Assembly: GCA_032164295.1 (NCBI GenBank)
Contig: JAJHTX010000013.1
Location: forward strand, 372,001-436,000
Source of the DNA: Inonotus obliquus
Lineage: Eukaryota; Basidiomycota; Agaricomycetes; Hymenochaetales; Hymenochaetaceae
Direction: 5' to 3'
DNA length: 64,000 nucleotides
The translations under genes and the position numbers were made by a program. Of this stretch, positions 55,588 to 64,000 are shown piece after piece; position 1 is the stretch's first letter; each line of letters opens with the position of its first letter. The notes under the pieces were generated by a model, which was given only the letters and a program-made list of their open reading frames with translations, did no database searches and was not told where the DNA came from.

Positions 55588-58021
55588 TCAGTATCCTTGA
55601 CGAACAGGAGCATGCGTGTAAGGATCAAACTCGCCACTCGGAGTCGCACGTCCCGAATCCTTATAAGGACTCGGACTTCTCAAATCTCCCGTGCTATTCC
55701 ACATCGTCGAGTTGTTATAAGCTCCTTGTAGAGGCATCATCGTAGCATCACTGTCACGTTGACGCATTACTCCTGGCATACCAGCTCCAGCTCCAGTTCC
55801 TATTCCTCCTCCTGCTCCTCCAGAAGCGGCAGCAGCTTCGGATTGACGACGGTTTTTCATGCAGATGCCGATACCTGCTCCGGCGAGACCGATGAGAACG
55901 ATTCCGCCGACGATACCACCGATGATGATGCCGGTGTTGGAAGAGCCGGATGAGGTTGTGGAGTCATTAGATGTGTTGCTTGGGTCTGCAGCGCCTGTGG
56001 CCGAGTCGAGTCGGACAGGTGCAGGAAGAGGAGAGGCGCCAAGTGTTTCTTGCGTGCCAATCTGACCGTTTCCTACGATACCGTAGGTACCGTTTGAAGG
56101 AACGCCCTTTACGGTGACGAACGTAAATACCGGACCAGGTTGGAGGATGTTCGGGTTCGGAGGAGGTTGTGAAACGTGTAGGACATAAGAACCATCTTCA
56201 TTAACCGTGTAAGTGTTATTCAAAGCGAGAGCACGTTGACCCATGTTCATCGCGTGCGTTGTGAATCCCTGACGCATGAGCCACACAGTCGTGTTGCTCG
56301 CCGCGTCATTCGCACTACCAGAGTACGAAGAAGCAGGAACCGTAATGTTGAAGAAATCTCCACCATAGGTATACTGAGTCGGAACGCCCTGTGGTTGCGG
56401 ACGCGTCTTGCCGAAGTAAGGCGGGTAGAAGATCTCAGCCTGGTATGTCGTCGGGAAGATCGTGGACGTGTTGACATCAATGTTCGGGTTGGAACCCGCG
56501 ACGAAAACGCTACCATCCGGAAGAAGTACAGCACTGGAGTGGTATAGACGAGGGATAGTAGATGTGCCAAGACCCTCGTCGGTCCAGCGCTGACCTTTGG
56601 GTGCCTTCGGGTTGTAGATTGCAGGAGTGTAGACGGGCTCAGATGCCAAAGACTCGCCGAAAGCCATGTCACCATAGTTGGCGGTCTCACCAGTCGCCTG
56701 TGAGTATCCGGCTGTACCGTTGCGTCCACCATTGACCACGAGGAGAGTACCATCAGGAAGCGCAACAAACTGACCCATTGTGCGTGGGTCTGGCATGTCG
56801 TCGTCCTGCTCAAAGGCAACCACGCTACCATCTGCCGGCTCAGGAGTAATCCGCTGGCAGTCCGCCGATGCACGTCTCGCCCATGTGTTTACCCTGGGGA
56901 AGGAGTAGTCACCCCATTCCTCGTCCGTCATGTCGTTGAACCCACCACAGAAGAGGATGGTCTGCTCATAGTCGTTGTCCGGAACGAGCGGCATCATGGC
57001 AGTTGCACCTGATGCGGGATAGACACGGATCACACCGTTCGGCATCTCAGGAAGAGGAGTTTCTTCATTCGTGTCTGGGTCCCAGAGAACTAAAGAAAAA
57101 AAATTAGTAAATTTTCACTGCTGCTAATAATAGGACGCGTACTAGACGAGGTGTTGGCTTGGAGATACATTTTTCCTGAGGACATGAGGAAGGAGTGGGC
57201 GTAGGAATTGAGACCAGAGGTATCAACCATGAACTGCATGATCTGGGCCTCGCCTCTGGACGGGTAGAACTCGTAAGTCGGTTCTGCGGCGCCACCTTCG
57301 AAAGCCGGATCCGTATTAGGGTAGTTGCGGTTGATGTACCCTCCGTTGACGAAACCGCCAATGATGGCGACTGAACCATCACCTAGGGGTTCTGCCGCGG
57401 AGTACCAACGGTTCCTCTGCATTGCGAGGACCTCTGGGTTGTCTAACCATAGGCAGTCTGAGTCCCAGGTGTCGACGGAGCCTGTGCAAGGGCTGATCAT
57501 ACGAATGGCCTTACGTCCATCATAATCGCCGATGGTCGCGTCGAACGAGCCTTCAAAGCCGTTGTTGACGCTTCCCAAATTGCCTCCGGGACCAACGGCG
57601 GCATTACCACCAAGGGTGATGAAGGAACCGTTGGGTAGGTGCATACCGGAGGCACAGAAGACGTTTGTGACGACATCAACAACTTCTGCCTTCCTAGTAG
57701 CGATGTCATAGACGGAACCCCAAGCTGGGTGGCCATTTATTTGAGCGGCATTTGACTCTGCCTTGTCAAGAATGTATACTTTTTCGTCGTTGCCAACGAA
57801 CATCTAATTGTGTGAAAATGATGGATCAATCAACAGGAACGAGAGAAAAAGGGGGGAGGGAGGCTGACCATCATTGCAGAAACGACGGTGTCGCCTGCAT
57901 CTTCGAAAGAGCCAGCTTGTTGGGCGATAACTGCTGATGGAAGTAGAGCTGCAAGAAGAGCGGTTGTCTTTAGGCGAGGGTTTCTGCGAGAATGACGACG
58001 ATAGCGTGAAGGAGGAGACAT
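55588..58021 (-). CDS. Glyoxal-oxidase-like copper radical oxidase, membrane-anchored
   Basis: Exons 58021-57869, 57803-57143 and 57089-55588 (introns 65 and 53 bp) give 771 aa. After a basic start, a hydrophobic signal (LLAALLPSAVIAQQ) leads into VSAMMMFVGNDEKVYILDK. Active-site landmarks of glyoxal oxidase are present: NVFCASGMHLP (Cys for the Tyr-Cys cofactor), WYSAAEPLGDGSVAIIGG, PRLYHSSAVLLPDGSVFVAGSNP (Tyr-His copper ligands) and GFTTHAMNMGQR (His ligand). A Ser/Thr-rich stem and a transmembrane helix (IIGGIVGGIVLIGLAGAGI) followed by a short cytosolic tail with KNRRQ make it a surface-bound type, as in Glo1/CRO1-like proteins. It would oxidise small aldehydes and release hydrogen peroxide at the cell surface. 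The Gly/Ala-rich tail is about 100 residues. Confidence 0.9.
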
Positions 58022-59355
58022 TGAAGGAGTGGAAGGGTTGATGGAAAGAGACAAAAGTCGTGTTGCTTGTATGGATATGTGGAGGGATATTAAGAGGAGG
58101 GGGGGGGGGAAAGCAAGGGATGGAATAACAACAAGGAAAGCAGGAGAGCAAGGGAAGGAAAGCGTGCGGAGAATGGTCGTTACCGTGGGCGGTGTCGTGA
58201 CTCTATTCCCTATTTGTACCTAAACTCACACGCCAGCCCACGCCGATGGTCAGCCACTCCATGCCGTTAATTTCTACGGCTGACATGCCCTGTACCCGAA
58301 ATTGTCCGATTCTCCCGGGAGTGATTTTCCAGCCACCCGCGATCGACTCACTCCTTTTAAGGTATAATCGCACTCAGGCGGTAGAGGTAGACGTTCCGAT
58401 GAGACGATTCTCGTGCCCGGTCATTCCCTTGCCATTGCCCGCGTGCATCTGACGATTCGGAACCTAAACTTGTGAGCTTTCCTTGTTTAGACACTCCGGC
58501 TCCGACCTCCTCCAGACTTCGGCAACGAAACGAATCCAAAGTCATGATCTCCCTGATTTTCTTCTATCTATCTATGTATCATTAAGGGACGGCTGCCGTG
58601 GCCGCTGATGACCGTCTGCCTACGTCTTTCCTTCCGTCATATCGTTCAATTGATTGTATGCGCAGCAAACGATTGATTATGTAATGTCCAACGATACCTT
58701 CATTCTATTTCTGTCTGGTGTTGTTCTATGAATAGAAGTGGATCTCCGGGAGGAACGGAGTTATTCCGATGGATGACGTAAAGCCGCGTGCGTGCGTCGA
58801 GCTCACTGTGACCGCAGTCCATATTCTTGTCGGTACTATTCGACCAACTTGAGTACAATCTTCAAATCTATTATGAAGCATTTAGACATAGGAGAACGCA
58901 ATGGTCTTTGGGTCTTTGGGTCTATTAGTAGTAGGTCAACTCGATTGTCGTGATCCTTCCGTTCGTACCCGTGCATCTCTTCCTTGATTGAGCGAAACGG
59001 TGAGTCTCAGTCTCGTTGTGTACGGTAACATTTTGCAGTGAATAGCTAGGAAGTTGGATTCGTAATCGTTCATATTCTGTATGTCGTTTACAGTGTGCAG
59101 TGTGCGGTGTGCGGTGTGCGGTGTGCGGTGTACTGTCGGTTTAGTGCCGCGGCGTAGAGTCGAACTTGAGATTGAAATTGAAACTGAAATTATGTTGATA
59201 ATAGTTTGATAATGAGGGAAAAAAGGAGTGTCATATTGTTGTAAATGCACGTGAAGACGAAGACAAGGACGAAAATGTGAATCCAGTCGAGTGCTGAGTT
59301 GAAGACACCTCTTCCTCCTCCCTCTCCCTTCGATCCCCTTCGATCATATTGTTTG
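58022..59355. other. Upstream region of the copper radical oxidase; no gene
   Basis: Contains the oxidase promoter, a G-run (58098-58109) and a TGTGCGG microsatellite (59094-59134). No supported frame. Confidence 0.5.
59094..59134 (+). repeat. Microsatellite (TGTGCGG)n
   Basis: About five to six 7-bp units, GTGCGGTGTGCGG. Confidence 0.85.
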
Positions 59356-61644
59356 TCAATTCTTATCCCGACGGAATCGATCCAAAACACTTGGTTTCGG
59401 AGAGGGTTCCAGACTTTTATTTTTTGAAGACGCGGTTGTGCGTTGACGTTCTTCGCGTTGTTTTGCGAGTTTGGCTCGGATGGCGATCTATAAGTTGGTG
59501 AGTGGGTGAGTGAGGGGGAGAGAAAAAGAAAGAGAAAGAGATTGATGTAAGGGAGACGTACGGTTTGTGGATCGATAACGTTCTTGCGGTGTTTACGTAG
59601 GTATCTGGAGGGTGAAAGAGAAAAGAGGTTAAGTATTAATATTAGCTTTAATGGTAAAGATGGAAGATGTGCGGGAGGAGAGAGAGAGAGAGTTCTAGTA
59701 CGAACCGTTTCATCGCTTTATTCTTCCCTCTCATTTTCTTCTTCGTACGTTCCTTAAGTTCCTTCTTCGACGTATCCCTCGCCCCAGCACGACCTTCGTT
59801 TTTCCCCTCGCCGCCTCCTTCGTCGTTAGACTCACCCTCTTCGTCATTGTCTGTAACGTCTGATGCGGGTTCTTCCGTAATGTCGTATTTACCTGCGACT
59901 TTGAGACGGTCAATGCGTGGGAGACGGGAGAAGGGTATGTCGGGTGTTTTTCCTTCTCCGCCTGGAAGGGTTAGTTTGGGTAGTGGGATGAGCGAGCCGG
60001 GTGTAGGTCCGGTTACTGTTATTAGTTCCGGAGCAATCTGTGAGACATGTATGTTAGACTTTTGGTTATAATTGTGTAGAGAAGTGTGGAGAGGGAGTGA
60101 GTGACCTTGTCGAGTAACCCGCGAACTTCCCTCTCGCGACGCATACGTCTATTCTCGTATGGATCTGCTTCGGACGAGTCGAAGTATGGTTCTCCGGAAC
60201 CTGGAATGAGGATGCTTGAAAGACCTTTTGAATGCCCGGTGGTGAGGACGTCGTGGAAGGGACAGAAACGGAGGGAAGTGAGAGGGCGGTGAGGGATTGG
60301 ATGAGTTAGGTAGAGAGGTGGTGGAGCGTGTGGGTTTGAGGGTATTGGGGTGTGGTTGTGTGGAGGGTTGTATGTCTTGATGATAGAAAAGATTGGATGA
60401 GTGTGTTGTAAGAGGTGAGTGGAGGAGATGGACTTACGTTGATTGTTCCACCTGAAGCGACTGCGAGGACACCTCTAGCACTCCATTCAACTTCTCCACC
60501 CCCACCTCGCGTCGTCCATTCACGAACGACATTCCAGGTTCGACAGTCCCATACCTTAACTAACCCGTCAACTCCCGCCGTAGCGAGATAACGACCTCCA
60601 TCACTCGGATCGACAGCAATACCCGTCACACCTCCTCGATGGGCCAAAATCTGCACCGCTGGATACGCAAGATTCGGAGTCCACAACGTCACTCGACCAT
60701 TTTGATGACCCAGATGTAGAACCGCCGTGTGAGGATTTTGAGCGAGCGTGTGACAAGGACCTAAACCTGTCCGGTGTGAAGCGACGAGTTGACCTGTAGA
60801 GGTATCTTGGTATTTGAGGTATCCTGTGTTTCCGACACTTGCGAGAAGCCAGTGGTAAGGGAGGAATTCGAGTCGTGTAGGTTCGACGTGATTCTTGAGT
60901 TTGTGTAGCTCGACACCGTTTTGATCGTAGATGAAGGCGTACTTCTTTTGGGCGACGGCGAAGTAGGACTGGTCGTGTAGATAGCTATTTGACTGGAGTT
61001 AGGTACGGCGCGGAAAATAGAGAGGTGTATAAGACGAACGTGATATCTCGACATGTTTCGCGAAGTTGTAGTTCAGCGTGCATTATCCCTGTTTGCCAGT
61101 CGAACGAAGCGACATGCCCAAGTTTCCCAGCAATCGCGAGATGTCTTCCATTTCGCGTGTATCGTACTCGGTATGGTCCTCCGTCAAGTTTGTATTCCCT
61201 CTGTTGTCGTGCAGCTTCAACGCCGACCTCACGCACAATCTCATTCTGACTGAGACGCCAAGTCTTCTCCATTCCACTTTCCACTTCGATGCGTCCTCCG
61301 TCTGCACCAATGGCCTCGGTAAGGAGAGTGGCATCTTCACGTAGAGCTTGAGCGCGAGCTGATTGCTCTTCACGTCTGTCGAGTTCTAGTCGTAATCGTT
61401 TGTTGGTGATATGGCCGTGTTTCTTGGTGCCCTTCGGTGGTGGAGATGTAGGTTTGAGGGACCGAGGAAGGGAAGTTGTCTTTTGGATGGATGTGAGTGT
61501 TGCTGTCGCTTCGTTGGTTTTGGGCCCTTTCGAGGCATCGGAAGCTTGTACATTATTCGGCCTTGCCTTCCCCTTGCCTTTTTCTTTCTTTCTGTGGCTT
61601 ATTACAGACCGAATGGAGTTTGCTTTGGATATTAGGGCGTCCAT
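59356..61644 (-). CDS. UTP7: U3 snoRNP / SSU processome WD-repeat protein Utp7 (WDR46)
   Basis: ATG 61644 (MDALISKANSIRSVISHRK). The Lys-rich N-terminus is followed by TWRLSQNEIVREVGVEAARQ, GGPYRVRYTRNGRHLAIAGK and LGHVASFDWQTG, which are signatures of Utp7/WDR46. After an intron near 61005-60962 come WD blades (LEFLPYHWLLASVGNTGYL, PHTAVLHLGHQNGRVTLW, GRYLATAGVDGLVKVWD). Further short introns lie at about 60433, 60100 and 60030. The C-terminus has the BING4CT-type PYENRRMRREREVRGLLDKI and a basic end (AKLAKQREERQR...LDRFRRDKN, stop 59358-59356). It works in the nucleolus in 18S rRNA processing. Head-to-head with the dioxygenase gene, 332 bp between starts. Confidence 0.85.
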
Positions 61645-61976
61645 TGCAGAGCGTGCTTCTTAAGTATAAGCAATGGTTGTTTCTTGGTTTCTCATGCAGA
61701 GTTGGGACCTCCTCTCTTGAAGATTCAGACCGTCATTCCAACGGAGTGGCGTGAATGTGTTATAAGTGTCCTGTCGGGCATTCAACTTTGATTTATGATA
61801 AGTGATATTTATTCACTTACACGGTTGTTTCGAACTCAAAGTTCCAACCGAAAAAAAAAAACTCGCCGTCGGTGCCGATCTCGTTTGTGTCACGTGTTAT
61901 TTCGGAGCGCATATATTCAGTCAGCCATGATGATGGTGTTTCCTTACTTACTAACTCCCTTTGCACCATTCCTAAC
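61645..61976. promoter_or_regulatory. Bidirectional promoter between UTP7 and the dioxygenase gene
   Basis: 332 bp separate the divergent start codons (61644 and 61977). CACGTG occurs at 61891-61896. No frame is supported. Confidence 0.45.
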
Positions 61977-62676
61977 ATGCTTGCGCCTCCGCTCAAGTTA
62001 AACCAGTGGCTCTCTGAAAACTCGGAGAAATTGCAGCCGCCTGTGAATAACTTCTGTCTTTACTCCGGAAAGGATTTCATTGTCATGGCTGTTGGTGGAC
62101 CTAATGAGCGGAATGATTATCATGTCAATGAGACCGAGGTACGTGTGTTTTGCGTCAACCTATCTGTAAGAGGATGTACTGACCCGTGTTTGAACAGGAA
62201 TGGTTTTACCAGCACAAAGGCGCGATGCTACTGCGTGTTGTGGATGGAGATGAATTTCGCGACATTCACATCGGAGAAGGAGAGATGTTCCTCCTACCTG
62301 GTCAGCACAGTAAACTAACTTATCCTTGGGCTATGTTCTCAAAGTGGATCCTACCGGTAGCGAATACCCCACATAACCCAGTACGCTTCGCAAATACTGT
62401 CGGACTTGTGATCGAACGCGTGCGGCCTAATGAAGCCATTGGTATAGTTCTTCAGCCTTTGACTACAGAGCGGGCGGACTAACATCCAGCCTCTTTGCAG
62501 ATCGACTGCGCTGGTACTGTAAAACTGGCAATCACACTGCTCCGACGATAATACGCGAGGAATCGCTTCATGTCACTGATTTGGGCTCACAGCTGAAACC
62601 AATTATCCAGGGCTGGCTAGCTGATGAAAGCCGTAGAAAGTGTTCTGCTTGTGGAACAGTCGCTCCCGCGAAGTAA
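61977..62676 (+). CDS. BNA1: 3-hydroxyanthranilate 3,4-dioxygenase
   Basis: Exons 61977-62138, 62198-62300, 62361-62441 and 62501-62676 (introns 59, 60 and 59 bp) give 173 aa. Motifs are [40 protein letters not shown] (His and Glu iron ligands), [22 protein letters not shown] (third His ligand), [16 protein letters not shown] and a Cys-x-x-Cys end ([12 protein letters not shown]). The enzyme opens 3-hydroxyanthranilate to the quinolinate precursor in the kynurenine route to NAD, in the cytosol, with Fe(II). The length equals that of fungal and bacterial 3-HAO. All parts look intact. Confidence 0.9.
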
Positions 62677-62851
62677 AACTGACAACGGAAGTAGATATTC
62701 GTAAAACATGAAATAATATATGAATGGATGCAGTCGGAGCGGCTTCTAACCACAAATATGGCAATGTCGATCTCGAGTTGCTTATGTAATTCATCTCAAA
62801 GTTTATTTACTTGAAAAGTTCCAGATTCAGAGTTCCTTCGTGTTCAAAACT

Positions 62852-64000
62852 ATGGTAGCAACTAAAAATCCAAAGAAGCGCTCAGCACCAGCGGGCTCAG
62901 GTCCGGCTCGTAAAAAGCAGAACTTGGAGAAATCGACTCGTGCCCTGACTTCAAAGAAGGTGCAGCGAAAAGCGCCTGTTACCAATTCGCGAATTGCTGA
63001 AGACTCGGATGGAACTGAGTCGGATGACGAACGGAGCGATGAAGGGGAATTGGACGTTATTGGGAGCAGTGGAGGTGACTTTGAAGAAATGGAAGGTGGG
63101 GAAGCGGAGTTTGAGGATACAAACGAGGAGGACTTCGAGGATGATGAAGAGCAAAAGGAGAAGGGCGGTGATGTTCAGCGGAAAGACACTAAAAGTGAGA
63201 TCGTTCTATTTGGCTAAGACCTACGCGCTTATTAACACCTCTCTCGTATCGCCTAGGTGTACGGGAAGCGCATAAAGTTCAAAAGGCCCTGCAACAGGAA
63301 CGGAAAGCGTCAAAACAACACTCAGATGTTCTTGCTGCAGCGAAACCTCTATGGGAGCGCACCAGGCGTAAGAATGTGACCCCCGAAGAACGCTCGAAAG
63401 ACATTGGTAAGCTTATGGATGCTGTGCGTGGAAGGGTACAGGACGTTGTGTTTAGGCACGATGCGAGTAGGATTATCCAGACGCTTGTGAAGTATGGAAC
63501 CCAGAAGGTGCGGGATGAGGTTGCTAAGGAGTTGAAAGGACGCTACCGCGATCTTGTTCAGAATAAATATTCGAAGGTGCGTCCAATCTCATATACAAGT
63601 TTCCTGATATTCAAGATGGATGGTTGTACACAGTTCCTTGTAACGAAGCTCATCCGACTATGTCCTAAACACCGCACGTCAATCCTCCTGGAGTTCCGTG
63701 GTCATGTTATCCGACTCTTGCTACACCGCGAAGCGTCCAGCGTCATTGCAGACTCGTTCGAGCTATATGCAAATGCGTTTGAGCGCGCGTTGCTTTTGTA
63801 TGACTTTTATGGAAAGGAAGTAGCTTTATTCTCGACTGCACTTGCAAAGGGAGCTGGTGCGGATGAAAATGAGAAAGCACAGTTGAAGAAGGGGTTGGTA
63901 GGTGCGTTGGAAGGCGCGGATGCTGAGAGGAGGAAACGGATTCTGGCTGCTGTGAAAGAGAATCTTGAACTTGTGTGAGTGGGGAGGTTTGCGTTCCGAG
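62852..64000 (+). CDS. PUF6: Pumilio-family ribosome biogenesis protein Puf6/PUM3, 5' part
   Basis: ATG 62852 (MVATKNPKKRSAPAG). Exons 62852-63194, 63257-63576 and 63634-63974, then a donor GTGAGT and the window edge, so the gene is partial. The N-terminus is basic, then strongly acidic (EEDFEDDEEQKEK). The conserved body starts AAKPLWERTRRKNVTPEERSKDIGKLM and continues with FRHDASRIIQTLVKYGTQKVRDEV and SKFLVTKLIRLC, pumilio-like helical repeats of the Puf6/Penguin type that bind structured RNA. Yeast Puf6 acts in the nucleolus on 60S assembly. The 57-bp intron 63577-63633 is a multiple of three without stops, so its retention would not shift the frame. Confidence 0.85.

Noticed and set aside
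62568..62794. Minus-strand frames over the end of the dioxygenase gene
   Set aside because: They are shadows of exon 4 and its 3' flank.

Overview
The window looks like genomic DNA of a mushroom-forming basidiomycete (Agaricomycetes). Host genes have many introns of about 50-70 bp with GT..AG ends. The gene content fits a litter or wood fungus (tandem GSTFuA-like glutathione transferases, paired microsomal P450s, a copper radical oxidase). Chromodomain Ty3/gypsy elements and a fungal DD34E Tc1/mariner-like element fill the left half. Names come from motifs and gene structure read by eye; no database search was possible.

Layout. 1-4.2 kb: a decayed Ty3/gypsy element (minus strand) cut by the window edge. 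4.22-6.71 kb: a complete non-autonomous LTR element (204-bp LTRs, AATGC target duplication) that lacks gag/pol but carries decayed pieces of two host genes, a DnaJ X-domain-like protein and a Ser/Thr kinase N-lobe. 7.2-8.9 kb: an OTT_1508-like deaminase gene. 9.53-10.96 kb: a non-autonomous TIR element. 10.99-29.68 kb: one Tc1/mariner-like transposon, about 5.5 kb before insertions, with a broken transposase gene at its right end and a second, unfamiliar gene at its left end. That second gene is split by chromodomain gypsy element A (TSD CTGAT), and element A is itself split in gag by the related element B (TSD CTTTC).

29.9-64 kb is mostly host genes. Three tandem GSTFuA-like genes are followed by Mediator subunit 8, two tandem secreted-protein paralogues, the checkpoint clamp loader Rad17, two tandem cytochrome P450 genes, a decayed aryl-sulfate sulfotransferase copy, a Gln/Pro-rich orphan, an intact intronless bacterial-type aryl-sulfate sulfotransferase, a 71-aa orphan, a membrane-anchored glyoxal-oxidase-like copper radical oxidase, UTP7 (WDR46), 3-hydroxyanthranilate 3,4-dioxygenase and the start of PUF6/PUM3, which runs off the right edge.

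Functional themes. P450 (oxidation), GST (glutathione or ligand binding) and arylsulfotransferase (sulfate transfer to phenols) could together handle phenolic or xenobiotic compounds, although this is only a neighbourhood argument. UTP7 and PUF6 both belong to ribosome biogenesis. Several transposon genes are broken by TGA codons, at least two of which replace CGA, as expected from C-to-T change at CpG.
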